Assembly (NCBI RefSeq): GCF_900111815.1
Contig: NZ_LT630004.1
Span: 781,671 to 845,670 of the forward strand
Source of the DNA: Bacillus massilinigeriensis
Lineage (GTDB): Bacteria; Bacillota; Bacilli; Bacillales; Cytobacillaceae
Direction of reading: 5' to 3'
Length of the DNA: 64,000 nt
The notes under the pieces were generated by a model, which did no database searches, was not told where the DNA came from, and worked only from the letters and a program-made list of their open reading frames with translations. The translations under genes were made by a program, and so were the position numbers. Of this stretch, positions 51,620-60,605 are shown in pieces. Every line of letters begins with the position of its first letter. Position 1 is the stretch's first letter.

Positions 51620-52128
51620 AACCGGTTATCTACCAAATTGCCGGTTACCAAAACAGCGGTAAGACAACCGTCATTTCCGCATTGGTAAGAACGCTAAAAG
51701 AGAGGGGTATGAGGATAGCGGTCATCAAACATCATGGTCATGGAGGAATGCCGGATGTGGCGTCCGAAAAGGATTCCGGCCGGCATATAAAGGCCGGGGC
51801 TATCTATTCTCTTGTGGAAGGCGGCGGCCGTTTAGTCCTGCATGCTGAAAAGGAAAAATGGAGTCTTGAAGAACAACTTACACTCCTCATTTCACAGCAG
51901 CCAGATGTGATTCTCATCGAAGGCTATAAAAAGGCTGATTTTGAGAAAACAGTCCTAATTAGAACTAAGGATGATCTACCTTTGCTTGAAGAACTAACGA
52001 ATGTTGCTTCAGTCTTAGTAATGGACAGTGCACTCGAAGAAGGTGTTAATGGATATCCTGTTTTTGTTACAGGTTCAGCACAAGGATGTGAATGGATCGT
52101 TAATCACATCATGAAGAAAAGGCAGTAG
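51607..52128 (+). CDS. mobB: Molybdopterin-guanine dinucleotide biosynthesis protein MobB
   Basis: A 173-residue P-loop protein, Walker A GYQNSGKTT near residue 13, with IEGYKKADFEKTV typical of MobB. It binds GTP and helps form the bis-MGD cofactor used by nitrate reductase. The start overlaps the end of moeA. It points to a DMSO-reductase family enzyme elsewhere in the genome. Confidence 0.9.
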   Translation: MAMVKPVIYQIAGYQNSGKTTVISALVRTLKERGMRIAVIKHHGHGGMPDVASEKDSGRHIKAGAIYSLVEGGGRLVLHAEKEKWSLEEQLTLLISQQPDVILIEGYKKADFEKTVLIRTKDDLPLLEELTNVASVLVMDSALEEGVNGYPVFVTGSAQGCEWIVNHIMKKRQ

Positions 52129-52279
52129 GCCGATATGATAGCTTCTTCCGAAAAAGATGGCTTCAAAAAAAGTTCGATTTATTGACATATTAGCGACATA
52201 TATCACTGTGCTGAATGGTTGCCAAGGCTAAAATGTGTATTGTGTGAGTTTTGCAAACATATAGCCAGGGGTGAAGGTT

Positions 52280-52714
52280 TTGGATATCGGTCTAGTGTTA
52301 TTGTGGGTTGTTTTTCCGTATATGGTAGCAGCAGTTGTTGCAATGAGCCTAATCTGGCAATTAGATATTACAAACGAAGGCAATGAAAAATCGGTTAAGG
52401 GATTCAAGAAAAAGCTTTTATCCTATATCATCTGGGCTCTTCTTCTGTTAAGCAGCATTACTGGTTTGGCAATGGTGATAGAATCCGGTATGGGTAACGA
52501 ACCAGCAAAGTTATTGCGCTGGCTGTTAAGCATGGTACAATTCCATCCTGATATTGATATGGTTAGGAATGTTTCATTACTTTCACGAATCCATTTTGTT
52601 ATCGCTTTTTTATTTTTATCTTTCCTTGCGTGCAGCAATAAATTAGTCTATTTGATGAAACCACACCTATATTGGAAGAGGATCAGGACCAAACTAGTCA
52701 AAAGGCATACGTAA
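52280..52714 (+). CDS. Shortened NarI-like membrane protein without most heme ligands
   Basis: A 144-residue protein with three predicted membrane spans. The start LVLLWVVFPYMVAAVVAMSL resembles span 1 of NarI, the cytochrome b subunit of nitrate reductase. Residues 80-134 (RWLLSMVQFHP, LLSRIHFVIAFLF, LVYLMKPHLYWKR) resemble spans 4-5. The part of NarI that carries the first two heme histidines is missing; one histidine is kept (H105) and the other is Tyr124. TTG 52280 follows AGGGGTGAAGG. It probably cannot bind two hemes. It lies 151 bases after mobB. Confidence 0.72.
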   Translation: MDIGLVLLWVVFPYMVAAVVAMSLIWQLDITNEGNEKSVKGFKKKLLSYIIWALLLLSSITGLAMVIESGMGNEPAKLLRWLLSMVQFHPDIDMVRNVSLLSRIHFVIAFLFLSFLACSNKLVYLMKPHLYWKRIRTKLVKRHT

Positions 52715-52812
52715 TTTTAGGTTATGAATAAAAAGGAAAATATTCCTTTAATAATCCTTCGCTTCCTTGATAACACTAAGTTTGCAACTAAAAGTTCAAG
52801 GGGGCATGGACA

Positions 52813-52992
52813 ATGGGACAAAACCATCAATTCAAGCCAGGACAGAAAGCTCCAAATAATGGCATATATGTAGAAATAGGTGAAACAGGGAGCACGGTGA
52901 CAGAGCCGAAGCAGGTGAAATTAAAAACAGGAGATACTTTTCCTGATACATCCAACCATAATCGAATATGGACATACAAGCGGAAACCATGA
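52813..52992 (+). CDS. yjzC: YjzC family small protein
   Basis: A 59-residue hydrophilic protein: MGQNHQFKPGQKAPNNGIYV, then VKLKTGDTFPDTSNHNRIWT. The length and sequence fit YjzC, which in B. subtilis lies near yjzD and yjaU, as here. AAGGGGG lies 8 bases before ATG 52813. It is too short for a standard ORF search. Function is unknown. Confidence 0.85.
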   Translation: MGQNHQFKPGQKAPNNGIYVEIGETGSTVTEPKQVKLKTGDTFPDTSNHNRIWTYKRKP

Positions 52993-53022
52993 AAAACAAT
53001 ATAATATGTGAAAATTTGTAAT

Positions 53023-53057
53023 AAGCCATCCATACCGGATGGCTTTTCCTCTTTTTC
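53023..53057 (+). terminator. Terminator after yjzC
   Basis: AAGCCATCC / GGATGGCTT stem followed by TTCCTCTTTTT. It lies close to the clpB promoter. Confidence 0.75.
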
Positions 53058-53066
53058 AAAAACAAC

Positions 53067-53098
53067 TATAATGATAATTAAGGTCAATAATAGTCAAA
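53067..53098 (+). promoter_or_regulatory. clpB promoter with CtsR-like operator
   Basis: TATAAT (53067-53072) is the likely -10. GGTCAAT-AAT-AGTCAAA (53082-53098) matches the CtsR heptad repeat (RGTCAAA-NAN-RGTCAAA) with one mismatch and covers the expected transcription start. CtsR is the heat-shock repressor of clp genes in Firmicutes. Confidence 0.8.
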
Positions 53099-53111
53099 AT
53101 GGGGGGATACC

Positions 53112-55706
53112 ATGGATTTTAATGGGATGACGGAAAAGCTGCAAGAGGCTTTTTCTGGAGCGCAATCGTTAGCAGCGGCAAACAGCCACCAGGAGGTCGA
53201 TGATATTCATCTGTTCCTAGCGTTGCTAAGGCAGAAGGACAGCCTTGTAATGCTGATCCTGGAGAGGGCCGGCAAGAACATCACCTCGTTTTTTTCCAAA
53301 TTGGAGAGGGAATTGAAAAAGAAAACTCAAGTCTTCACGAGTGGAACAGAACAGGGGAGACTATATATTACCCCGCAATTGCAGAAGGTGCTAATTCGGG
53401 CTGAAACCGAAATGAAAACCTTACATGATGAATTCTTGTCGGCCGAGCATATTTTGCTGGCTTTAGAAGCAGAGAGCAGTTCTGCTGCAGGAAAGGTCAT
53501 CCGTGATGCTCGTATTACTAGGGACTTGTTGCTAAAAGAAATCAAAGAGATAAGGGGGAATCAGCGGGTGACAACGCAAAATCCAGAGGCTGTCTACGAT
53601 GTATTGAAAAAATATGGCCGTGATCTTGTCGAAGAAGCTAAATCCGGAAAGATGGATCCCGTAATTGGAAGAGATGGCGAAATAAGAAATGTCATCAGGA
53701 TACTATCGAGAAAGACAAAAAATAATCCTGTTTTGATTGGAGAGCCCGGCGTCGGAAAGACAGCGATTGTTGAAGGTCTTGCACAAAGGATTGTCCGAAG
53801 GGATGTTCCAGAAGGATTGAAGGATAAAACAATTTTCTCCCTGGATATGAGTTCGCTGATTGCTGGCGCAAAGTTTCGCGGGGAATTTGAAGAACGTTTG
53901 AAGGCAGTGCTCCATGAAGTAAAGAAAAGCGAAGGGAAGATTTTGCTATTTATCGATGAGATTCATACGATTGTAGGAGCAGGCAAAACCGAAGGTGCGA
54001 TGGATGCAGGCAATATGCTGAAGCCGATGCTGGCAAGGGGAGAACTCCATTGCATTGGAGCAACCACGCTGGATGAGCATCGGAAATATATTGAGAAAGA
54101 CCCTGCATTAGAGCGGCGTTTTCAACAAGTATTAGTGGAAGAACCGAATGTAGACGATACCATCTCCATCCTCCGCGGTTTGAAGGAAAGGTTTGAGGTG
54201 CACCATGGTGTCAACATCCATGACAGGGCAATAGTTGCAGCAGCAACTCTTTCAGATCGTTACATTACGGACAGATTTCTTCCGGATAAGGCGATTGACC
54301 TTGTCGACGAAGCATGTGCCATGATTCGGACAGAAATAGACTCCATGCCTTTTGAACTCGACGAAGTGACAAGAAGAGTCATGCAATTGGAAATTGAGGA
54401 AGCCGCACTTCAAAAAGAAAAAGATGAAGCAAGCAAAGAGAGGCTCTCGGTCCTTTTGAAAGAACTAACAGATTTAAGGGAAACTTCGGCAGCGATGAAA
54501 GCAAAATGGGAAAAAGAGAAAAAAGGAATTCACCATATCCAGAATAAAAAGGAAGCATTAGAAAAGCATCGCAGGGAATTGGAAAAAGCCGAAAATGAGT
54601 ATGATTTGAACAAAGCTGCAGAACTTCGCCATGGAACAATCCCTGCGTTAGAAAAAGAGATTGCTGCACTTGAAAAGGAAACAGGAAGAGACGGAGAAGA
54701 AAAACTCCTTCGGGAGGAGGTTACAGAAGAAGAAATTGCCTCGATTGTTGCACGCTGGACAGGAATCCCTGTCACTAAATTGGTGGAAGGGGAAAGAGAG
54801 AAACTCCTTCGTTTGGAATCAATTCTTCATGAGCGTGTGGTTGGCCAGGATGAAGCAGTAACCCTTGTAGCTGACGCGGTTTTGAGGGCCAGGGCTGGAA
54901 TCAAGGATCCTGACAAACCTATTGGTTCTTTCCTTTTTTTGGGACCAACTGGCGTAGGAAAAACGGAGCTTGCGAAGACGCTTGCCCAATCGCTTTTTGA
55001 CAGCGAGGATCATATCATTCGAATTGATATGTCTGAATACATGGAAAAACACGCTGTTTCTAGACTTATTGGGGCACCTCCTGGATATGTCGGGTATGAG
55101 GAAGGCGGGCAGTTAACCGAAGCTATTAGGAGAAAGCCGTATTCGGTTATCCTGCTGGATGAAGTGGAAAAGGCACATCCTGAAGTGTTTAATATTCTTC
55201 TGCAGATGCTGGACGATGGAAGGATTACAGACTCCCAGGGAAGGACTGTTGACTGTAAGAATACGGTCATTATAATGACATCCAATATCGGCTCACATTT
55301 TATTTTGGAAAATAAAGGAGAGGAAATATCCCAGGATATAAAGGAAACGGTGTTAGGCCAATTACATCAGCATTTCAGACCGGAGTTTTTAAACAGGATT
55401 GATGAATTGATTCTCTTTAAACCACTGGGTTTAAAGGAAATCAAAGAAATCGTGACAAAGCTGATGGTAAAACTCCAAAAGCGGCTTCAAGACCAACAAA
55501 TCACGATTGAGATCAGCGATGCAGCCAAACAATTTATTGCCGAGAACGGGTTTGACCCTGTATTTGGAGCCCGTCCACTGAAGCGATATATTCAGAGGAA
55601 CATTGAGACAATGGTAGCAAAAGAAATTATTTCCGGCTGTGTCCGGAGCGGTAACAAAGTGATCATCGACCTGGAAGGAAAACATTTCTCTGTCAAAATC
55701 GGATAG
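53112..55706 (+). CDS. clpB: ATP-dependent chaperone ClpB
   Basis: An 864-residue Hsp100 disaggregase that, with DnaK, resolves protein aggregates. The Clp-N domain covers 1-145, AAA1 has Walker [14 protein letters not shown], a long coiled-coil M-domain spans about 405-525, and AAA2 has [13 protein letters not shown]. The ClpB C-terminal small domain follows. It lacks a ClpP-binding tripeptide loop. GGGGGGATACC precedes the ATG. Heat-shock control by CtsR is suggested. B. subtilis 168 has no clpB at this place. Confidence 0.95.
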   Translation: MDFNGMTEKLQEAFSGAQSLAAANSHQEVDDIHLFLALLRQKDSLVMLILERAGKNITSFFSKLERELKKKTQVFTSGTEQGRLYITPQLQKVLIRAETEMKTLHDEFLSAEHILLALEAESSSAAGKVIRDARITRDLLLKEIKEIRGNQRVTTQNPEAVYDVLKKYGRDLVEEAKSGKMDPVIGRDGEIRNVIRILSRKTKNNPVLIGEPGVGKTAIVEGLAQRIVRRDVPEGLKDKTIFSLDMSSLIAGAKFRGEFEERLKAVLHEVKKSEGKILLFIDEIHTIVGAGKTEGAMDAGNMLKPMLARGELHCIGATTLDEHRKYIEKDPALERRFQQVLVEEPNVDDTISILRGLKERFEVHHGVNIHDRAIVAAATLSDRYITDRFLPDKAIDLVDEACAMIRTEIDSMPFELDEVTRRVMQLEIEEAALQKEKDEASKERLSVLLKELTDLRETSAAMKAKWEKEKKGIHHIQNKKEALEKHRRELEKAENEYDLNKAAELRHGTIPALEKEIAALEKETGRDGEEKLLREEVTEEEIASIVARWTGIPVTKLVEGEREKLLRLESILHERVVGQDEAVTLVADAVLRARAGIKDPDKPIGSFLFLGPTGVGKTELAKTLAQSLFDSEDHIIRIDMSEYMEKHAVSRLIGAPPGYVGYEEGGQLTEAIRRKPYSVILLDEVEKAHPEVFNILLQMLDDGRITDSQGRTVDCKNTVIIMTSNIGSHFILENKGEEISQDIKETVLGQLHQHFRPEFLNRIDELILFKPLGLKEIKEIVTKLMVKLQKRLQDQQITIEISDAAKQFIAENGFDPVFGARPLKRYIQRNIETMVAKEIISGCVRSGNKVIIDLEGKHFSVKIG

Positions 55707-55743
55707 AATGAAAAAAGCCATCTTTAGGATGGCTTTTTCATTG
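55707..55743. terminator. Bidirectional terminator between clpB and yjzD
   Basis: AATGAAAAAAGCCATC / GATGGCTTTTTCATT stem with a TTTAG loop. Confidence 0.9.
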
Positions 55744-55746
55744 TCT

Positions 55747-55941
55747 TCAGTGGGAAGCGTGTCCCGATGCAGAAGAGTCCTCCGGAATGATAAAAGGAAG
55801 TATGTAAATCAGGATAGTCGCTCCTACTGCAAGGATGCTTCCTTCTTTAAAATCATATCCAACCCCGATCATTGAGCTTGAAACATAAGTGAGCATTTGG
55901 ATGAGAAGGAATGTCCAAAAAAACGTCCATACATATTTCAT
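55747..55941 (-). CDS. yjzD: YjzD family small membrane protein
   Basis: A 64-residue protein with two hydrophobic segments (WTFFWTFLLIQMLTYVSSSM; ILAVGATILIYILPFIIPED), fitting the DUF2929/YjzD family. GAGGTGAAA precedes ATG 55941. In B. subtilis yjzD is beside yjzC and yjaU. Confidence 0.83.
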   Translation of the reverse strand: MKYVWTFFWTFLLIQMLTYVSSSMIGVGYDFKEGSILAVGATILIYILPFIIPEDSSASGHASH

Positions 55942-56132
55942 TCATTTTCACCTCAATGTATATTGAATCTTTTTCATCTTATCATAACGCTGTAAAATAA
56001 TAAATGAATTTAAAAAATTTGTGAAGGTTTCTTTCTTCATAAAATGGGTTTGCTTGTGTAGGCAAATCCCCGTTCCTTTTAAACGGTATCCCATACAATA
56101 TTATGAACAAACTGTGCAAAGGAGCGAAGAAA

Positions 56133-56867
56133 ATGGAGACCCGGAACTTCAAGTTGGATACCGAGTGGTGCGTGGTTCATTACCCTGACAGGCCAAATGG
56201 TTTCGGTGTCCTGCTGATTGGTGACGAAAGGCATTTTGTGGACAGCGAAAGTAGTTTTTGGACCCAAAACGAAGGCAAACGAATATTTCTGCAAAAAGTC
56301 AGGGAGAAGGGCTATACCGTTTTCACATCTAATTTTTACGGAAAAAACTGGGGAAGTGATGCTTCAGTCAATATGGCTCGAGAACTTTATACCTATATCA
56401 TGCGCACAGAAATCATGAATGATAAAATCCACATTCTGGCTGAAGGTATGGGAGCGCTTGCCGCCTTGAAACTTATCCATGAAGGAAAGATAAATGTCCG
56501 ATCATTGCTCTTAATCAACCCAATCCTGTCCCTGACCCAGCATTTAGAACTAGAAAAAGAGCATAAATTTTTTCATAAAAAATTGTTAAAAGAACTGAGA
56601 AAGGCTTATGGAATGCCAGATAGTACGTTTGATAACAGTATTTTGAATGAGGAAGTTACTTTGCAGGATGTATCAGTTCCTGTTAAAATCATTCATGTTT
56701 TATCCGGGAACAGAGCATACCGCCAATCTATGCTGCTGAGAGAATATGATGCAATGTGGAGAAAAGAGAAGTTGCCTGTATCCATTATTTATATGCTACC
56801 AGAAAAGAAACCACAGCTGCCTTATCAGGCAATAAGATTTTGGAAGAACAAGGAACAAATTCTTTAA
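56133..56867 (+). CDS. yjaU: Alpha/beta-hydrolase-like protein YjaU lacking the nucleophile serine
   Basis: A 244-residue protein with an alpha/beta hydrolase-like plan: VLLIGDERHF, ILAEGMGALAALKLIHEG, LLINPILSL. Where a GxSxG nucleophile would be expected the sequence reads AEGMGA, so serine is replaced by glycine. It may be non-catalytic. ATG 56133 follows AAAGGAGCGAAG. It precedes yjaV, as in B. subtilis. Confidence 0.78.
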   Translation: METRNFKLDTEWCVVHYPDRPNGFGVLLIGDERHFVDSESSFWTQNEGKRIFLQKVREKGYTVFTSNFYGKNWGSDASVNMARELYTYIMRTEIMNDKIHILAEGMGALAALKLIHEGKINVRSLLLINPILSLTQHLELEKEHKFFHKKLLKELRKAYGMPDSTFDNSILNEEVTLQDVSVPVKIIHVLSGNRAYRQSMLLREYDAMWRKEKLPVSIIYMLPEKKPQLPYQAIRFWKNKEQIL

Positions 56868-56919
56868 ATCAGAAATACGTCATAGGATAACATGACAATA
56901 CCTATGACGGAGGGCTCGG

Positions 56920-57780
56920 ATGGAAGGTGTAATTGTTTATCATTCATATGGATTCATTGGATTTAGTTTGTGTAAGCAATTGCTAGAAAATGGGGTTGAA
57001 GTACTTGGAATTCATGATAGCGGTAAATCTAGCGCTGAAATAGAAGTGAAAAATATGGAAATCGGACGAAATGCTAATTTTTCTGAATGGGGCGATGGAC
57101 TTTCACCTGCAATTATGGAGACAAGGTATTCGAGAATGATCGTACCCCTCCTGGATTTGTATATGGAGGAGTGGGGTGAGGAAATAGATATAAGTAGCGT
57201 CTTTCGGACAAATGAGATTCAGCTTTCTGAGGACTTTCGTGTGTCTTTTATTGTGCCGAGAAGGTGGCTCTTCCAGCCGGAAGAAATGGTGCCAGTTTTT
57301 CGCCACTTGCTAGCGTTTCTTGAGCAGAATTCAATCGGCTATCAAAAGATTTTTACTCCGACATTGTATGGTCCGTGGCAGTCTGAAGAATATTGTTTCC
57401 AACAATTAATTAAGGGTGTTGAACTTGGTATTGATCGTATCCCTTCTTTGGGAAAACGGGAGGACACGGAAGATGCTCTTTATATTGATGATGCAGTTCC
57501 CTATCTAATTGCACTAATAAAGCTTGGGAAAGGGGAATATTTGCTCCAAAGCGGAAATCCTGATTCCTGGTACCAATGTTATAACGTGATTCTATCGTTG
57601 TCCGGCTGCAAAAGTCCCCAAACAGACTTTTGCGGAGAGATAGGAGATAGCAGAAATAGCCCAAGACATTTAAGAGGAATCAAACGAATTACCGTAAAGG
57701 AAGAGGGTGATCTCAAAGAAAAAATAGCATCGCAAACACGACATTATGCACGAATCCGTTCATTTCTAGGAAAAGAATAA
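56920..57780 (+). CDS. yjaV: YjaV, NAD-dependent epimerase-like protein
   Basis: A 286-residue protein with an extended SDR-like fold. The N-terminus VIVYHSYGFIGFSLCKQLLE replaces the usual TGAxGFIG with HSYGFIG. FTPTLYGPWQSEE and ALYIDDAVPYLIALI follow the epimerase pattern. The catalytic YxxxK is not evident. Substrate and activity are unknown. GACGGAGGGC precedes ATG 56920. It lies before med. Confidence 0.75.
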   Translation: MEGVIVYHSYGFIGFSLCKQLLENGVEVLGIHDSGKSSAEIEVKNMEIGRNANFSEWGDGLSPAIMETRYSRMIVPLLDLYMEEWGEEIDISSVFRTNEIQLSEDFRVSFIVPRRWLFQPEEMVPVFRHLLAFLEQNSIGYQKIFTPTLYGPWQSEEYCFQQLIKGVELGIDRIPSLGKREDTEDALYIDDAVPYLIALIKLGKGEYLLQSGNPDSWYQCYNVILSLSGCKSPQTDFCGEIGDSRNSPRHLRGIKRITVKEEGDLKEKIASQTRHYARIRSFLGKE

Positions 57781-57864
57781 GCGAAAGCCTTTTCTTTTCC
57801 TTGCTTGCAAAGGTAAAATAAGAGAAATTACAGGAACAGAAAATAGTTGCAAAGGAGGGGGAGA

Positions 57865-58818
57865 ATGGGTAGGAAGAGCATTTTTCTCATTTTACTGTGC
57901 ATGCTGCTGATTTCTGGATGCGACCAGCCACTCCAAAAAGGGAAAATTGACAAAGTAGGTCTCTTGGTACCTGAAACAATTAATGACCAAGTATGGGGAA
58001 CGAAAGGATACCATGGACTTCTGAAAATCCACTCCTACTTTGATGCGGATGTTTTTTATGAAGAAGGTGTGGATTCATTAGCCAAGGTCGAAAAATCTGT
58101 AGAGGACTTCCACAAAAAGGGGGTCAATTTAGTATTTGGCCATGGAAATGAATATGCAGAGTATTTCAATCGGCTATCGAGTAAATATCCTGATATGCAC
58201 TTTATCAGCTTTAATGGAGATGCAAAAATGGACAACACAACGAGCCTGAATTTCGAAGCATATGCTATGGGTTTCTTTGGCGGAATGGTTGCTGGCCATT
58301 GTACGAAGAGCAATAAGATATCCATTTTGGCTGCATATGAATGGCAGCCGGAAGTGGAGGGATTTTACGAGGGTGTTATCCACGAACGTCCAGAAGCAGA
58401 TGTGGATATTCGCTACGTTGGGCATTGGGATGATGACAAGAGAGCAATGGAAATTTTAGAAGATGCCATTTCCGATGGTGCCGACATAATCTACCCTGCT
58501 GGTGATGGATATAATGTTCCTGTTATTGAAAAAGCAAAGGAGAAGGGTCTCTATGTGATCGGTTACATATCTGACCAATCTGATCTTGGCAAATCTATGG
58601 TCCTTACAAGCACCGTTCAACACGTGGACGAGCTTTATCTTCTTGCAGCAAAAAGGTATAATGAAGGTAAGCTGGAATCAGGAAATTTTTCGTTTGATTT
58701 TAAGGATGGAGTTATCTCGATGGGAAAGTTCAGCCCGAAGGTAGACAAAGGGTTCAAAGAACATCTGAGGAAGGCGATTAAGAAATATGAAAAAACGGGG
58801 GTATTGCCGAGCAGTTAA
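57865..58818 (+). CDS. med: Med, lipoprotein regulator of comK (BMP family)
   Basis: A 317-residue lipoprotein, lipobox LISGC near residue 18, and a BMP/PnrA-like solute-binding fold (KVGLLVPETINDQVWGTKGY; GADIIYPAGDGYNVPVIEKA). In B. subtilis, Med activates comK and lies with comZ. It may bind a nucleoside-like ligand. ATG 57865 follows AAAGGAGGGGG. comZ follows after 36 bases. Confidence 0.9.
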   Translation: MGRKSIFLILLCMLLISGCDQPLQKGKIDKVGLLVPETINDQVWGTKGYHGLLKIHSYFDADVFYEEGVDSLAKVEKSVEDFHKKGVNLVFGHGNEYAEYFNRLSSKYPDMHFISFNGDAKMDNTTSLNFEAYAMGFFGGMVAGHCTKSNKISILAAYEWQPEVEGFYEGVIHERPEADVDIRYVGHWDDDKRAMEILEDAISDGADIIYPAGDGYNVPVIEKAKEKGLYVIGYISDQSDLGKSMVLTSTVQHVDELYLLAAKRYNEGKLESGNFSFDFKDGVISMGKFSPKVDKGFKEHLRKAIKKYEKTGVLPSS

Positions 58819-58854
58819 TGCAAGCATCCCGGAAGGAAAAAGGAGTACCATAAC

Positions 58855-59049
58855 ATGAATCAAGACAGAAGCCTGCAGTTTCTGCAAATAGCGATGAAGT
58901 ATCTTCCTGAAGCAAAGGAAAAACTGGAGGGGGCAGGTGTTGAACTGAAGCCTGAAATGATCGCCCCGTTTATGGATATGTTCACGAAGGTAATGAATGA
59001 AGCATATGAACTGGGAAGAAATGAAGCACTGAATAAGGAAGACGAATAA
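58855..59049 (+). CDS. comZ: ComZ, competence late-gene regulator
   Basis: A 64-residue protein, MNQDRSLQFLQIAMKYLPEA onward, helical with a leucine-rich first half. In B. subtilis ComZ represses comG transcription and lies directly after med, as here. AAAGGAG precedes the ATG. It is followed by a strong terminator. Confidence 0.9.
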   Translation: MNQDRSLQFLQIAMKYLPEAKEKLEGAGVELKPEMIAPFMDMFTKVMNEAYELGRNEALNKEDE

Positions 59050-59080
59050 AAAGCTGCGGCATTAGCCGCAGCTTTTTAAT
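59048..59080 (+). terminator. Terminator after comZ
   Basis: A perfect 13-bp stem, AAAAAGCTGCGGC / GCCGCAGCTTTTT, with an ATTA loop. Confidence 0.93.
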
Positions 59081-59160
59081 TTTTATTTAGGCGGGTTTGT
59101 TGATTTCTGCTTGAGAAGCTAAGCGTTCCGCAGTGTGTGCAGCTTGCCTCCTCGGCAATT

Positions 59161-59412
59161 TTATTTCTTCGGTAAGAACTGGTCCAAGAGGGGGCGGGCT
59201 TTTCGGAAGAGTGGCCGCAATTCGTTTGCCGCTGTCATGAAAGCATCGACATGCTGCAGCAATGCATCAACTTCAAATTGCTCAATGAAACCAGGTTTTT
59301 CAGTTTGCTGATTCTTTCCCATGCTTCGTCTGTTATCTCCGAACATCATTCGGGAAAAGGGATCCCCTCTGCCGGATTCGTGCTGATTTTGTTCAGTGTT
59401 ATTACTATCCAC
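59161..59412 (-). CDS. yjzB: YjzB-like hypothetical protein
   Basis: An 83-residue protein. A polar, N/Q-rich N-terminus is followed by a helical end (VDALLQHVDAFMTAANELRP, LLDQFLPKK). The start is GTG 59412 behind AGGAGG. The position between comZ and fabHA matches yjzB. Function is unknown; the hydrophilic tail suggests a spore or wall role, which is a guess. Confidence 0.68.
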   Translation of the reverse strand: MDSNNTEQNQHESGRGDPFSRMMFGDNRRSMGKNQQTEKPGFIEQFEVDALLQHVDAFMTAANELRPLFRKARPLLDQFLPKK

Positions 59413-59525
59413 AGTACATTCCTCCTATTTAGCACTTTTTATCAATTTATGTCTGTCAGCCCGGAATGGTATGGACAGATGCGGAGAAGAAATTTTTATT
59501 GAGAAAAAAGGTTTAGAATGTTAAA

Positions 59526-59544
59526 ATTAGCACCAAGTCATAAT
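59526..59544 (+). promoter_or_regulatory. FapR-like operator of fabHA-fabF
   Basis: ATTAGCACCAAGTCATAAT matches the B. subtilis FapR site ATTAGTACCTAGTCTTAAT at 16 of 19 positions, 55 bases upstream of fabHA. FapR is the malonyl-CoA-responsive repressor of lipid synthesis genes, including fabHA-fabF in B. subtilis. Confidence 0.75.
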
Positions 59545-59598
59545 AATTGATATAAATAATTGATCTTATACATTTTCATGAAAAAGGAGTGAAGGATC

Positions 59599-60531
59599 AT
59601 GAATGTGGGGATAATTGGGTCGGGACGCTATGTTCCTGAGAAAATCGTAACAAACCATGATTTAGAGAAAGTCATGGATACCTCGGATGAATGGATTAGA
59701 ACACGGACTGGAATCGAAGAGAGAAGAGTGGCAGAAGATGATATCAATACATCTGATATGGCCTATTATGCAGCGCTGCATGCGCTAAGTGATTCTGGCA
59801 TTGAAGCAGAGGAACTTGACTTGATACTCGTTGCTACCGTATCACCTGACCATCCTTTCCCTAGTGTCGCTTGTCTTCTGCAAGAACGGCTGGGAGCAAA
59901 GAAGGCCGCTGCATTAGATATAAGCGCAGCCTGTGCAGGTTTTATGTACGGAATCGTTGTGGCAAAGCAATTTATCGAGAGCGGAACCTATAAGCACGTG
60001 CTAGTTATCGGAGCAGAAAAACTGTCTAAAATAACGGATTGGAACGATAGGAATACAGCAGTGCTATTTGGTGACGGTGCTGGAGCAGTTGTATTGGGGA
60101 AAGTGAGCGAAGGACGAGGAATTCTCTCATTTGAGCTTGGTGCAGACGGATCTGGAGCAAAGCACTTGTACCAAGAAGATTTCATTGTGATGAACGGCAG
60201 GGAAGTTTTTAAGTTTGCAGTAAGGCAGATGGGTGAAAGCAGTCTGCACGTTCTTGAGAAAGCTGGACTCTCCAAAGAAGATGTCGATTTCCTTATCCCC
60301 CATCAGGCAAACATTAGAATAATGGAATCCGCCAGGCAGCGCTTGGAGCTACCGATTGAAAAAATGTCCAAGACGATCCATAAATACGGAAACACATCAG
60401 CAGCTTCCATTCCAATTTCCATGGTAGAGGAATTACAAGCAGGAAAAATTAAGGATGATGATGTCGTTGTCATGGTTGGTTTCGGCGGGGGACTTACCTG
60501 GGGCGCTATCTTGATGCGCTGGGGACGTTAA
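59599..60531 (+). CDS. fabHA: Beta-ketoacyl-ACP synthase III (FabHA)
   Basis: A 310-residue enzyme that starts fatty acid chains by condensing acetyl-CoA or branched acyl-CoA with malonyl-ACP. The catalytic triad is C112 ([12 protein letters not shown]), the histidine in PHQANIRIM and the asparagine in [25 protein letters not shown] lies before the ATG. With fabF it forms an operon after a FapR box. Confidence 0.95.
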   Translation: MNVGIIGSGRYVPEKIVTNHDLEKVMDTSDEWIRTRTGIEERRVAEDDINTSDMAYYAALHALSDSGIEAEELDLILVATVSPDHPFPSVACLLQERLGAKKAAALDISAACAGFMYGIVVAKQFIESGTYKHVLVIGAEKLSKITDWNDRNTAVLFGDGAGAVVLGKVSEGRGILSFELGADGSGAKHLYQEDFIVMNGREVFKFAVRQMGESSLHVLEKAGLSKEDVDFLIPHQANIRIMESARQRLELPIEKMSKTIHKYGNTSAASIPISMVEELQAGKIKDDDVVVMVGFGGGLTWGAILMRWGR

Positions 60532-60605
60532 AAGCGGATAGAGAACGCTTTACCAATAGTTGAATACTAGTGAACTGTATATTTGGAAGGAGCTGTGTTA
60601 AAACA

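Noticed and set aside
52192-52207. Fnr site upstream of the NarI-like gene
   Set aside because: AGCGA-N6-TCACT matches only 7 of 10 key bases and no promoter is placed properly beside it.
59085-59160. Small minus-strand gene between comZ and yjzB
   Set aside because: A 23-codon TTG frame exists but has no ribosome binding site or known homologue.
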